NCBI GenBank assembly: GCA_017853885.1
Contig: JAFMIR010000007.1
Coordinates: 1-64,000 of the forward strand
Source of the DNA: Prosthecobacter sp.
Lineage (GTDB): Bacteria; Verrucomicrobiota; Verrucomicrobiia; Verrucomicrobiales; Verrucomicrobiaceae
DNA length: 64,000 nucleotides
Direction: 5' to 3'
Position 1 is the stretch's first letter, and each line of letters starts with the position of its first letter. Both the position numbers and the translations under genes were made by a program. The notes under the pieces are model-generated. The model did no database searches. It saw only the letters and a program-made list of their open reading frames with translations, and was not told the DNA's origin. Shown piece by piece: positions 54,484 through 63,288 of the stretch.

Positions 54484-55998
54484 TCAATAGCTTCGAGCGA
54501 ACACCACGCGTCGATGGCTTGGGCGACCGGTGAGGAAGCATTTTCCTTCCTCCGCGTAGGCATCGCCATTCGGAATGCAGCGGATGGTGATTTTGTTCTC
54601 CTTGGCTAGTTTTTCTTCCTCTTCCATCGTGCCAGCCCAGTGCATCAGGGCAAAGCCACCAGGAGCGTCCTCGGCGAAGAAAGCGTGTAATTCCTCCAGA
54701 GTATCCAGCTTCTTCATATTCGCATCGCGTAGAGACGTGGCACGGGACAGCAGAGAGTCTTGGATCTCTTGCAAACGCTCAGTCACTGTTTGGAGAAAGT
54801 CCTCCTTGGGGATGAATTCTTTGTCTTTTGGGCTTTTGTCACGACGTGCCACAGCCACGCTGCGGCTGGTGATATCGCGAGGGCCCATTTCGACTCGCAT
54901 GGGCACGCCCTTCTTGATCCACTCCCAATTCTTTTGGCCACCAGGGAGATCGCGTTTGTCCACCAACACGCGGACTGGCTCACCGGCGTAGGATTGGGAC
55001 CGCAGCGTCTGTGCTAGCGCTTCGCAGGCGTCGATGATTTCCTGGCGGGTGTCAGGCTTGGGGGTCACGGGAAGGATGACAATCTGCTGCGGGGCGATGC
55101 GTGGTGGCAGCATCACGCCATCATCGTCTCCGTGTGCCATAATCATGGTGCCAATCAGGCGGGTGCTAACGCCCCAGCTGGTCGTGTGGGCAAACTGCTT
55201 CGTGTTGTCGCGGCCCAAGAATTGGATGTTCGCAGCCTTGGAGAAGTTTTGGCCAAGGTAGTGAGAGGTGCCTGCTTGGATGGCTTTCTTGTCCTGCACC
55301 ATCGCCTCCACGGTCAAGGTGCGAACGGCACCCGGGAAGCGCTCTCGCTCGGTCTTTTCACCCGGAATCGTCGGGATCGCCAAGTGATCACGGAGGAACT
55401 CTTCATACACCTTGTGCATCGTTTCCGTCTCCACGATGGCTTCTTCGGCTGTCTCGTGGGCGGTGTGTCCTTCTTGCCAGAGGAACTCGGCCGTGCGGAG
55501 GAATAGGCGCGGGCGCATTTCCCAGCGCATGACGTTCGCCCACTGGTTAATCAACAACGGCAAGTCGCGGTAGCTTTCCACCCAGCGGGCAAACGCTGCG
55601 CCAATGATCGTCTCCGAGGTCGGTCGGATCACATATGGCTCTGCGAGTTCGCCTGTGGGGATCATCTTGGTGGTGCCATCGGGTTGCTTCTGGGCCTCTA
55701 GGCGATGATGTGTCACCACCGCGCATTCCGTGGCAAAACCCTCCGCGTGTTGTGCCTCTTTTTCGAGGTAGCTTAGCGGGATCAACAGCGGGAAGTAGGC
55801 ATTCACATGGCCCGTGGCCTTGAATTTGGCATCCAGTTGGCGCTGGATGTTCTCCCAAAGGCCATATCCCCAAGGCTTGATCACCATGCATCCACGCACC
55901 TCCGAGTTTTCGGCTAGGTCCGCAGCGCGGATGACCTGCTGGTACCATTCGGGAAAGTCTTTGTCTCGTGTCGGCGTGATGGCGGTAGCGTTGCTCAT
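54484..55998 (-). CDS. proS: Prolyl-tRNA synthetase, short type-3 (eukaryote/archaea-like)
   Basis: 504 residues from MSNATAITPTRDKDFPEWYQQVIRAADLAENSEVRGCMVIKPWGYGLWENIQ, skipping a longer upstream frame. It is class II with motif 2/3 regions YVIRPTSETIIGAAFARWVESYRDLPL and TSWGVSTRLIGTMIMAHGDDDGVMLPP. The anticodon domain (IAPQQIVILPVTPKPDTRQEIIDAC) and a C-terminal zinc-like extension follow, ending in GRPSHRRVVFARSY. It lacks the bacterial editing insertion of E. coli ProS, as in the type-3 form found in archaea, eukaryotes and some bacteria. It attaches proline to tRNA. A 67-base gap separates it from the glycosyltransferase downstream. Confidence 0.95.
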   Translation of the reverse strand: MSNATAITPTRDKDFPEWYQQVIRAADLAENSEVRGCMVIKPWGYGLWENIQRQLDAKFKATGHVNAYFPLLIPLSYLEKEAQHAEGFATECAVVTHHRLEAQKQPDGTTKMIPTGELAEPYVIRPTSETIIGAAFARWVESYRDLPLLINQWANVMRWEMRPRLFLRTAEFLWQEGHTAHETAEEAIVETETMHKVYEEFLRDHLAIPTIPGEKTERERFPGAVRTLTVEAMVQDKKAIQAGTSHYLGQNFSKAANIQFLGRDNTKQFAHTTSWGVSTRLIGTMIMAHGDDDGVMLPPRIAPQQIVILPVTPKPDTRQEIIDACEALAQTLRSQSYAGEPVRVLVDKRDLPGGQKNWEWIKKGVPMRVEMGPRDITSRSVAVARRDKSPKDKEFIPKEDFLQTVTERLQEIQDSLLSRATSLRDANMKKLDTLEELHAFFAEDAPGGFALMHWAGTMEEEEKLAKENKITIRCIPNGDAYAEEGKCFLTGRPSHRRVVFARSY

Positions 55999-56232
55999 GG
56001 AAAGTCCTGAGAGTAGGGCGGGGAAGTTAAAGCGCAAGGCGGACGCTTGCCTCGCCGGGCTGGTCTTGGTCTTGATCCGTGGCGCTTCAGCGCGAGCGAA
56101 CATTGGCATTGACCGCTTGCATGGATTTTCTTAGTGAAGGCTAAGATGTTCTCCATAACCGCTAGCGATGCTTAGCTCGCGAGAACACGAAGCCACTCTC
56201 CCATTGTCCCAACTCTTTTTTCCTCAATTGCC

Positions 56233-56913
56233 ATGAAAGCCACTCTACTTGCCCTTTTTTCTCTAACCACCGTCTCCTTGGCCAACCCCGAAATCGCCAA
56301 CATCATCACGCAGGAATACGGTGTGGCTGTGACGGAGGGCATTTTGCTGCTACAGGCTCCTGCGGCCGCTGGTGAGCCGGTGAAGTGGACCGTGTATGCG
56401 CGTGATCCCTTTCGCAGTGGCGAGCTGCTTCGTTCCGAGATTTCCCTGAAGGGCAACAGTTGGATCGTGAAGCCCACCGGGGCAGGGGATCGCCTGCTGC
56501 GCACAAGGCCTCCAGCCACGCTGGCTTTCAGTCGGGTCAAAGTGCGCTCGGCTGAGGCGCGTGATGTTGCCACACGCGCTGCGGCTCTCGCAAAAACGCC
56601 GTTTGCCAGCATTGAGTATCAACTCGCATGCAACAACTCAGCTGCTGCGCCCGAATGGGGCTTAGCCTTGTTGAACGCGGCAGGCAAGGAGGTGGGCTTT
56701 ATCCTCATGAATGCCGAGACAGGAGTCATCACACACCAGCAATGGGCCAGCCAAGTGGGTGTTCTGCCCACTCCCAGTGGTGTTGAAGAAGGTGAAAAGG
56801 GAGCCCAAGCGGCGCAGGATTTGAAGGATGCCGCCCGCCGTGCTTGGCGCTGGACCGATGATGCTCGCAAGGAAACCAAAGGCTTCTTCAAGGAACTCTT
56901 CCGGCGTGATTGA
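56233..56913 (+). CDS. Exported hypothetical protein
   Basis: 226 residues with a Sec signal MKATLLALFSLTTVSLANPE. No family recognised. The mature N-terminal part is beta-like (VAVTEGILLLQAPAAAGEPVKWTVYARDPFRSGELLRSEISLKG). A second domain (LACNNSAAAPEWGLALLNAAGKEVGFILMNAETGVITHQQW) has an unusual Met/Asn surface. The C-terminus is a charged amphipathic helix (EEGEKGAQAAQDLKDAARRAWRWTDDARKETKGFFKELFRRD) that could bind a membrane or partner. Location is presumably periplasm or outer membrane. It stands alone. Confidence 0.7.
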   Translation: MKATLLALFSLTTVSLANPEIANIITQEYGVAVTEGILLLQAPAAAGEPVKWTVYARDPFRSGELLRSEISLKGNSWIVKPTGAGDRLLRTRPPATLAFSRVKVRSAEARDVATRAAALAKTPFASIEYQLACNNSAAAPEWGLALLNAAGKEVGFILMNAETGVITHQQWASQVGVLPTPSGVEEGEKGAQAAQDLKDAARRAWRWTDDARKETKGFFKELFRRD

Positions 56914-57038
56914 GGCGCGGTTTCCAGCCGGATTGACGAATCGACTGAAGGCTTTTCTTTTTTGAAGATTCACGGCCTCAAGGGTAAATTTGTGCTTGCC
57001 AGTTTGTCGGGACGCGCCAACATCACACCCTCAAGTTT

Positions 57039-57113
57039 GCGGGTGTAGCTCAGTGGTAGAGCACTTCCTTGCCAAGGAAGATGTCGCGCGTTCGAATCGC
57101 GTCACCCGCTCCA
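57039..57113 (+). tRNA. tRNA-Gly(GCC)
   Basis: Acceptor GCGGGTG/CACCCGC, D arm GCTC/GAGC, anticodon stem CTTCC/GGAAG with loop TTGCCAA (anticodon GCC), T arm GCGCG/CGCGT with TTCGAAT. Discriminator T at 57110 and encoded CCA (57111-57113). Confidence 0.96.
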
Positions 57114-57161
57114 CTTTTCATGACAAAAGTGGCATATTCTCGATATCTCAAGGATACATTC

Positions 57162-58040
57162 ATGTTTGTCTGGTCAAAGCTCTCCGCCGAAAAGTGGGCG
57201 GATGCCTGGGAAGAGCGCTTTGCTGGCGCTACCGATCTCACGCTCGTCATCACCACTGTGCCAGGTCGCCGCACCATCCGTGTCGAGGCCTACTGCGAGA
57301 AGAAAACACGGGCGCTGGCCATTCAGAAGATGTGGGGCGGCTCCGTGCGTGAGCTGAAGAGTCAAAACTGGGCTGCCATGGCTTCCAAGGCCACGCCACC
57401 GCTCAAGGTGCGTGATCGCTTCCTCATCGTCACCGAGCGGACGGAGGCTGGGCTTTCGCGTTTGCGTCGGGAGCATCCCGGCCGTGAGATCCTCTCCATC
57501 CCCGCAGACATGGCCTTTGGCACTGGGCACCATGAGACCACCTCCACGGTCATGCGATTGCTGGTCGATCTGGCGGATGAGCTACGCAAGGCTGGCAAAT
57601 CATGGACACTGGCTGATCTCGGCTGTGGCAGTGGTATTCTCGCCATTGCTGCGGACAAACTCGGTGCCAAGCGTGTGTGGGGTTGCGACTACGATCCACA
57701 GGCCGTTCGCATCTCGAAGGAGAACGCTAAGCGCAACGGCTCACCGAAGGCCCGCTTCACGAAGCTCGATGTGCTGGAGTGGCAACCGGCAGAGTCGTGG
57801 GACATTGTCGCCGCCAACATCTTCCATGATGTGCTTGAGGCTGCTTTTCCCGCCTTGGCCCGTTCCGTGGCTTCGGGTGGCACCCTGATCCTTTCCGGCA
57901 TCCTGCACACGCAGGCGGCCAGCTGCCTTGCTGCGGGTCAGAAGTCTGGTTTCAAAGCAGACCGCATCCTACGAAAAGGGAAGTGGGTCACCATGATCGG
58001 TCACATCATGGCCAAGACGGGGCGTAAAGCTCGTTTTTGA
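57162..58040 (+). CDS. prmA: Ribosomal protein L11 methyltransferase
   Basis: 292 residues. The ATG at 57162 has a good Shine-Dalgarno AAGGA (57150-57154) seven bases upstream, which decides the start against earlier Mets, one of them inside the tRNA. Family features: FVWSKLSAEKWADAWEERF (N-terminal substrate-binding domain), PADMAFGTGHHETTSTVMRLL, the SAM motif LADLGCGSGILAIAADKLGAKRVWGCDYDP, and the NIFHDVL/ASGGTLILSGIL core. PrmA methylates lysines and the N-terminus of ribosomal protein L11. It starts 48 bases after tRNA-Gly and may be cotranscribed with it. The first ~60 residues are shorter than in E. coli. Confidence 0.95.
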   Translation: MFVWSKLSAEKWADAWEERFAGATDLTLVITTVPGRRTIRVEAYCEKKTRALAIQKMWGGSVRELKSQNWAAMASKATPPLKVRDRFLIVTERTEAGLSRLRREHPGREILSIPADMAFGTGHHETTSTVMRLLVDLADELRKAGKSWTLADLGCGSGILAIAADKLGAKRVWGCDYDPQAVRISKENAKRNGSPKARFTKLDVLEWQPAESWDIVAANIFHDVLEAAFPALARSVASGGTLILSGILHTQAASCLAAGQKSGFKADRILRKGKWVTMIGHIMAKTGRKARF

Positions 58041-58060
58041 GGCACGAGGCCTGCGTCACC

Positions 58061-59710
58061 TCATAGAGAGACGCCGCGTTTCCAAGGCAGAAAGTCATCT
58101 TGGCCGAGCGCGACGGCTTTTGGTGTGTAATCCCCGCTCGCGGTGGCGATGACGAGATCGAGTACTTCCTCGCCGCATTGCTCGACGGTTTTTTCACCGG
58201 TGATGATCGGCCCGCAGTCGTAGTCGATGAGGTCTGGCATCCGCTTGGCGAGCGTGGTGTTCGTGGAAAGTTTGAGCGTTGGGCAGATCGGATTGCCAGT
58301 GGGGGTGCCCAAACCGGTGGTGAAGAGAATCATCGTGCATCCCGCGCCAGCGAGCGCCGTGGTGGACTCGACATCGTTCCCCGGCGTGCAGCACAGCGTG
58401 AGGCCACCGCCCTTGCGGATGGGTTCGGCGTAGTCGGTGACATCCACGATGGGCGCGTTGCCACCTTTCTTTGCGGCTCCGGCGGACTTAATCGCATCGG
58501 TGATCAAGCCATCGCGAATGTTTCCAGGGCTCGGATTGGCGTCGAAGCCGCTGCCGCAGGCCTGCGCTGCGCCTTCGTAGGCCCGCATCAGGCTCACAAA
58601 CTTGTCTGCCAACTCGGTGGATACGCAGCGGTCACACAGGCTTTGCTCTACGCCGCAGAGCTCGGGGAACTCGCTGAGCACGGGCGCTCCGCCGAGTGCA
58701 GCCAACAGGTCGGCGGTATGGCCGATGGCTGGATTCGCGGAGATACCGCTGAAGCCATCACTGCCCCCGCATTCCACGGCCATGATGAGATCGCTGAGCG
58801 GGCACGCTTCGCGGGTCTGCTCGTTAGCCGTGGCGATTCCAAGGAAGGTGTCACGGATGGCACGCTGCATCATGTCACGTTCTGACTGGCTTTTTTGCTG
58901 CTCATAAATCCGCAGCGGCTTTTGCAGCTTGGGATAAAGAGCGGCCATTTCCTGCTCCAGTAGGCTGACCTGTGCATGTTGACAGCCGAGACTTAGCACC
59001 GTCGCACCGCAGACATTTGGGCTGTGAATGTAACCGGCCAGCAATCGGCAAAGCGCTTGCGCATCCTGCCGCGTGCCGCCGCAGCCGAGACCGTGCTCGA
59101 GAAACTTGACCCCATCCACATTCGGAAACAGTCGCGCAGCCTTGTCCGTGGCCTCTGCTTCTAGCATCGCGGCCTCGATTTCCTCCCGCGAGGCTCCGCG
59201 GCGGTGCAAATCGGCCAACTGGCGGGCGAAACGCTCATAGGATGAGGTTTTGCCATAGCCCAGCTCCCGCACCAAGGCCTCGCGCATGAAACCTAGATTG
59301 CGGTTCTCGCAGAACACCAGCGGGATGACCACCCAGTGGTTCGCAGTGCCGGCGGGGCCTTGCGGGCGTTTGAAGCCACGGAAGCTGCGTGTCTTCCACG
59401 TTGAGACATCTGGCGGCGTCCACGAGTAGGCGCTCTGCTTGCCGGCAAAGGTGGCGCTGGCATGCTGCAGGTTGTGGGTGTGCAGCAAAGCGCCTGCGGG
59501 CACGGCCTGCGTGGTCTTTCCGACGAGCACGCCATACATCGTGACCCTGTCGCCTGCGGCGAAATCCTTCGCGGCGAACTTCTGTTTCGCAGGGATCTTT
59601 TCGCGCAGCGTCCACGATTGGTCATCGAGGCTTACTGAGGCGGCGGCATCGAGGTCACGCAGGGCGACGATGGCATCGTCGGCGGGATGAATGCGCAGGA
59701 TGGGCGTCAT
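58061..59710 (-). CDS. uxaA: Altronate dehydratase (UxaA)
   Basis: 549 residues, two-part UxaA. An N-terminal SAF domain (ILRIHPADDAIVALRDLD, with the KIPAKQKFAAKDFAAGDRVTMYG and GVLVGKTTQAVPAGALLHTHNLQ segments) is followed by a C-terminal catalytic part with GFKRPQGPAGTANHWVVIPLVFCENRN. Later motifs include YIHSPNVCGATVLSLGCQHAQVS, MAVECGGSDGFSGISANPAIGHTADLL, CGSGFDANPSPGNIRDGLITDAIKSAGAA, and FTTGLGTPTGNPICPTLKLSTNT. The iron-dependent enzyme dehydrates altronate to 2-keto-3-deoxygluconate in galacturonate catabolism, which fits the pectate lyase cluster 10 kb away. Other uronate genes are absent from its neighbourhood. Confidence 0.95.
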   Translation of the reverse strand: MTPILRIHPADDAIVALRDLDAAASVSLDDQSWTLREKIPAKQKFAAKDFAAGDRVTMYGVLVGKTTQAVPAGALLHTHNLQHASATFAGKQSAYSWTPPDVSTWKTRSFRGFKRPQGPAGTANHWVVIPLVFCENRNLGFMREALVRELGYGKTSSYERFARQLADLHRRGASREEIEAAMLEAEATDKAARLFPNVDGVKFLEHGLGCGGTRQDAQALCRLLAGYIHSPNVCGATVLSLGCQHAQVSLLEQEMAALYPKLQKPLRIYEQQKSQSERDMMQRAIRDTFLGIATANEQTREACPLSDLIMAVECGGSDGFSGISANPAIGHTADLLAALGGAPVLSEFPELCGVEQSLCDRCVSTELADKFVSLMRAYEGAAQACGSGFDANPSPGNIRDGLITDAIKSAGAAKKGGNAPIVDVTDYAEPIRKGGGLTLCCTPGNDVESTTALAGAGCTMILFTTGLGTPTGNPICPTLKLSTNTTLAKRMPDLIDYDCGPIITGEKTVEQCGEEVLDLVIATASGDYTPKAVALGQDDFLPWKRGVSL

Positions 59711-59739
59711 GGGGATGTCAGTGCTGGATGAACGGACCC

Positions 59740-60537
59740 TCAGCGTGGCGTCGCCAACTGCCGTTCGCAGGATTCGTTGATGAGGTACAGGTCACCGAGG
59801 GCGGTTTGGAGGGGATCGACTTCCGAAGCAGAGAAGCCCAGGTGCAGGTGGCGGCGCCAGCCCTCAGCAAATTCAAATCTGCCGGACAGCCTTCCCACCG
59901 CGCGTGAAGCCTCGTCCATGCTGACCAAGTAGGAATCCATGCCTTGGGATACATCGAGCCAGTGCTTCTGGCTCTCATGGGCTGCCAGCGCCTCACGTTT
60001 GCGGGCATGCACGGAGGCCGTGTTCACATAGGAGCTGGCTTGGAGTTTTTGCCGCAGGGGGTCGCACAAACCGTGGGGCATGGCGTGATACACCGTCACA
60101 TCGTGCAGGTAGTGCGGCCGTGGTGGATCGGTCACGAAATTGGGAATGCAGTGAGCAAAAGCGGCGGTGACGGCGAGACGACAGGCCTGCATGTGATCCT
60201 CCATGTAGTCTGAGGGAGCGTGGGTGAGCACGATGCTGGGTTGTGCTTCGCGCACCACGGCAGCGATCTTGCGCAGGTAGGGGACCGTGTAGTTCAGCTC
60301 CAGATCGTCACAGATCGGTGGATAAAACGCAGCATCCAAGATGCGAGCGGCTGCGCGACCTTCCTCGAGTCGTTTTTGCGCTGTGGTGGGGCCATCCATC
60401 TGCACACTGCCTCCATTGCCGCTGCACAGATTCATGTAGTGGATGTCCCAGCCACGTTCTTTCAGCAGCAGGAGGGTTCCAGCAGCGACGAATTCAATAT
60501 CGTCCGGATGGGCGAAGAGGGCGAGGGCGGAGGGCAT
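59740..60537 (-). CDS. PIG-L family N-acetylglucosamine deacetylase-like
   Basis: 265 residues. It starts PSALALFAHPDDIEFVAAGTLLLLKERGWDIHYMNLCSG, the zinc-binding AHPDD motif of LmbE/PIG-L/BshB deacetylases, followed by ligand His in VLTHAPSDYMEDHMQACRL. The family removes acetyl groups from GlcNAc-containing glycolipids, GlcNAc-malate or antibiotic precursors. The specific substrate is unknown. It is probably cotranscribed with UxaA (29-base gap) and RimO upstream (37-base gap), although no functional link is evident. Confidence 0.9.
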   Translation of the reverse strand: MPSALALFAHPDDIEFVAAGTLLLLKERGWDIHYMNLCSGNGGSVQMDGPTTAQKRLEEGRAAARILDAAFYPPICDDLELNYTVPYLRKIAAVVREAQPSIVLTHAPSDYMEDHMQACRLAVTAAFAHCIPNFVTDPPRPHYLHDVTVYHAMPHGLCDPLRQKLQASSYVNTASVHARKREALAAHESQKHWLDVSQGMDSYLVSMDEASRAVGRLSGRFEFAEGWRRHLHLGFSASEVDPLQTALGDLYLINESCERQLATPR

Positions 60538-60574
60538 GGTTGTGGAATGAGAAAGGGGGACAGCGGGGATCGAA

Positions 60575-61933
60575 TCAGGCGGCGACGAGATCGTAGCCGC
60601 GCCACTCTTTGATCTTCACATCGGCAAAGGTGCCGACAGGAAGTTTGGGGTTCACGAAGACGGTGGTATCGATGTCAGGCGCGTCAATCTCACTGCGGGC
60701 CACACCGGGTTCCTCGACGAGCACGCGCATTGTTTTGCCCACCTGCGAGCGGTTGTATCTCTCCACGCCGCGTTGGATGGCGCGCATGGCCTCATTCCAG
60801 CGTGCCTTGCGGGTCATGTGGTGAATCTGGTCTTCCATGCCGGCGGCGCGGGTGCCTTCCTCCCGACTGTAATTGAACACGCCGGCGCGTTCAAAGCCCG
60901 TGTCTTCGATGAACTGGATGAGCTCATTGAAATCAGCCTCCGTCTCGCCGGGGAAGCCGACGATGAAGGTGGTGCGAATGGCGATACCCGGAATACCTGC
61001 GCGGATGCGTTTCACGAGGTTGCGGATGTAGGCCCCATCCGTCTCGCGTTTCATCAGATCCAGCATGTGATCGCTGATGTGTTGGAGCGGCATGTCGATG
61101 TAGCGGGCCACCTTGGGGCTTTCGGCAATGGCTTGGATGAGATCATCGCTCCAGTGCGCTGGGTGGGTGTAGAGCAGGCGGATCCAGAAGTCGCCCTCGA
61201 TCTGGTTTAGCTCACGAATGAGCGTCGAAAGAGATTCCCCCTTCGAGGAATCGACACCGCTACGCGGTTTCGGACGTTCTTCGGTCCATTTGTCCATCCC
61301 GAAGTAGGTCGTGTCTTGGGAGATGAGATTGATCTCCTTCACACCGCTTTTCACCAGCTGGCGCGCCTCCTGCACGATGCTCTCCTGCGTGCGGCTGCGA
61401 TGCCGGCCGCGAATGCGCGGGATGATGCAGAAGGAACATGGGTGGTTGCAGCCCTCGGCGATCTTGATGTAGGCCATGTGCTGCGGCGTGAGGCGGAAGC
61501 GCGGCGTATCGTAGTCCGGGATGTACTTGGGCTGCTTGGTGACGAGGTTTTCCTGCTCGTGATCCTTCACCCCTACGAGGTTTTGGATGATGGGAGCCAC
61601 CTGCGTGATCTGATCCAGCCCGATGAAAGCATCCACATCCGGCATCAGGGTCGGCAGTTCTTGGGAAAAGCGCTGGGAGAGGCAACCAGCGACGATGATT
61701 TTCTGTTTCGCCCTCTTTTTAGAGGTCGCCCGGCCGTCCACGGCATCGTGCACCGCGCCGATGGACTCCTTCTTGGCCATATCGATGAAGGAGCAGGTGT
61801 TGACGATGAGGACGTCTGCGAGATCCGGCTCGGGGGTCATGACCATGCCAGCCTGCTGAAGGTGGCCGATCATGATCTCCGAGTCGATGAGGTTCTTGGC
61901 GCAACCGAGAGAAACGAGGCCGACTTTGATCAT
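60575..61933 (-). CDS. rimO: Ribosomal protein S12 methylthiotransferase RimO
   Basis: 452 residues of the MTTase family. N-terminal cluster ligands C11 (LGCAKNLIDSE), C47 (NTCSFID) and C84 (AGCLSQRF). The radical-SAM cysteines are C162-C166-C169 in GCNHPCSFCIIPRIRGRHRSR. The C-terminal TRAM domain ends PKLPVGTFADVKIKEWRGYDLVA. The D-A-F-I-G sequence and family length match RimO rather than MiaB. It methylthiolates Asp88 of S12. It is divergent from tmRNA and probably heads a transcript with PIG-L and UxaA. Confidence 0.97.
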   Translation of the reverse strand: MIKVGLVSLGCAKNLIDSEIMIGHLQQAGMVMTPEPDLADVLIVNTCSFIDMAKKESIGAVHDAVDGRATSKKRAKQKIIVAGCLSQRFSQELPTLMPDVDAFIGLDQITQVAPIIQNLVGVKDHEQENLVTKQPKYIPDYDTPRFRLTPQHMAYIKIAEGCNHPCSFCIIPRIRGRHRSRTQESIVQEARQLVKSGVKEINLISQDTTYFGMDKWTEERPKPRSGVDSSKGESLSTLIRELNQIEGDFWIRLLYTHPAHWSDDLIQAIAESPKVARYIDMPLQHISDHMLDLMKRETDGAYIRNLVKRIRAGIPGIAIRTTFIVGFPGETEADFNELIQFIEDTGFERAGVFNYSREEGTRAAGMEDQIHHMTRKARWNEAMRAIQRGVERYNRSQVGKTMRVLVEEPGVARSEIDAPDIDTTVFVNPKLPVGTFADVKIKEWRGYDLVAA

Positions 61934-62001
61934 GGGGGGTGTAGGGTAGCGGCTTTGGAGACTCAGGAAAGGAGAAACTCTGCCTGTTAGCGAGCTGTGG
62001 C

Positions 62002-62029
62002 TTGCGCTTGAGCCTGAAGAGGCTACCCT
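62002..62029 (+). promoter_or_regulatory. Possible tmRNA promoter
   Basis: TTGCGC (62002-62007) and TACCCT (62024-62029), 16 bases apart, end 16 bases before the mature tmRNA 5' end, which leaves room for a processed leader. The match to -35/-10 boxes is weak, and I offer it only as the best candidate. Confidence 0.25.
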
Positions 62030-62044
62030 CCGTCACTCCAAAAC

Positions 62045-62394
62045 GGGGGCGTACTGGTTTCGACGGGTAGCCTGAGTTCGGAGCTGCATGCCGAGGATGA
62101 TTCGTTGGCCTCGTTAAAATCGCGGATCAAAAACATAAATGTGAACTCTAACGAGCTCGCTCTCGCGGCTTAAGCCCCGCGACGTCACGCAGGCGATGTC
62201 TGGTAGCCTGCCTGACGACACCACCAGGCTGGTTGAATCACCGGGCGACCGGGTGACCAACGAGATCCAACAGGACGCTGGGTGAACGGTCGGCTGTCTC
62301 AAGCCAACCCTCATCGAGATCCAAGATGAGACTGAGCATGGAGACGCTGCGGATAACGGTTATTCGGACAGGGGTTCAACTCCCCTCGCCTCCA
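62045..62394 (+). ncRNA. ssrA: tmRNA
   Basis: About 350 bases with a tRNA-Ala-like end: acceptor GGGGGCG/CGCCTCC with the G3-U70 identity pair, the conserved GTACTGGTTTCGACGGG start, a T arm AGGGG/CCCCT with TTCAACT, and discriminator A at 62394. The tag frame ends ...N-S-N-E-L-A-L-A-A-stop (stop 62171-62173), the final LALAA being the classic proteolysis signal. The upstream codons read K-N-I-N-V-N-S-N, so the resume codon is around 62123-62131 and cannot be fixed by eye. Pseudoknot-rich GC segments follow the tag. The 3' end is ACCC, so CCA is not fully encoded and needs adding. SsrA rescues stalled ribosomes. Confidence 0.95.
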
Positions 62395-62404
62395 CCCTTT
62401 TTTT
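62376..62404 (+). terminator. Possible intrinsic terminator after tmRNA
   Basis: The tmRNA T-arm and acceptor strand are followed directly by seven T residues (62398-62404). The T-arm hairpin alone could act with this run as a Rho-independent stop. There is no separate dedicated stem. Confidence 0.4.
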
Positions 62405-62434
62405 GACACGAGTTTCTCGGACGGGGCCGGTTCT

Positions 62435-63151
62435 TCAAAGGCCGGTGGGTGGTTTCAGGGTATGAATCCCTCTCAGTCTCAGGAGCAGATGGCCGGCAGG
62501 GCAGAGGAGTTCGTTGTGATTCCATCCGTTAAGCCCTCTCTCATCCATGGGGCTGAGCTGCTGGGCCTGATAATCCTTCCCGCATGAGGGACAGTGCGCA
62601 CTTCCGATGCCGGTGCGCAGCAATTCATCGAGCGTGTAAATGACGCGGGGCCAAAGCCCTGGCACTGCAACGGGTTTAGGGTCATCACGCTGGCGATTCT
62701 GCAACCACACCAGCAGGCCGCCTTCGTCGTCATGCTGGAGGTTGGGGTATTGGGTGATCCTCGCTTGGATTTCACGTTCCACCGCTTCTGCAGGGAAGTG
62801 GAAGATGCCTTGGGCTCCGTGGGCATCGCAAGAGCTAGAGGCATCATAACGCACCACGCTGCTGCCATAGGGCGGATGCAAGAGAGCCTGTTGCCGGCTT
62901 CTCTGGACGGCCCTCCATGCCACCCAGCCTTCGTCCAGCCCAACCCATACGCACAACAAGCGAGGAATACGAGTGAGACGCACGATCAGCAAAGGCCAGA
63001 GGAGGCTGACCATCAAGAGCATCCCCAAGCTGTTCAACGCACTCATGTGGCGCACCTCACGCCGGTGAACCCATACAGCCGTCAGCAGCAGGGAGGCGGA
63101 GATCACGCCACCGATCAGAAAGTAGAAACCTACATACCTCATCGCTTCCAT
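62435..63151 (-). CDS. Two-helix membrane protein with C-terminal zinc-ribbon-like motif
   Basis: About 238 residues from MEAMRYVGFYFLIGG. The N-terminal ~65 residues hold two hydrophobic helices (YFLIGGVISASLLLTAVWVH and LGMLLMVSLLWPLLIVRL), so it is an inner-membrane protein. The middle is rich in charged and aromatic residues, and the C-terminal region carries CPSCGKDYQAQ and LLCPAGHLLLRLRG, a CxxC...CxxxH pattern like a zinc ribbon. No family recognised. The start is uncertain, with alternatives at 63172 and 63142. The next gene upstream is on the same strand. Confidence 0.65.
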   Translation of the reverse strand: MEAMRYVGFYFLIGGVISASLLLTAVWVHRREVRHMSALNSLGMLLMVSLLWPLLIVRLTRIPRLLCVWVGLDEGWVAWRAVQRSRQQALLHPPYGSSVVRYDASSSCDAHGAQGIFHFPAEAVEREIQARITQYPNLQHDDEGGLLVWLQNRQRDDPKPVAVPGLWPRVIYTLDELLRTGIGSAHCPSCGKDYQAQQLSPMDERGLNGWNHNELLCPAGHLLLRLRGIHTLKPPTGL

Positions 63152-63288
63152 CGTGCGGTTTCCACAACACAAATCGAGCGAAAAATCACCTGCTGCTCAT
63201 CCGCTCTTATGAGGGGCAATCGTTGTGAGTTGCCAATCTTCAGCCAGAGTGCGCACCGAACGAACCCAATGTTGAAGAGAAACTAGAT

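Noticed and set aside
57069..57161. Start of PrmA inside tRNA-Gly
   Set aside because: A Shine-Dalgarno site at 57150-57154 and the family length favour 57162.
62398..62460. Strong terminator hairpin GGCCGG...GGCCGG
   Set aside because: Only a four-base palindromic pairing is possible; too weak to call as a stem.
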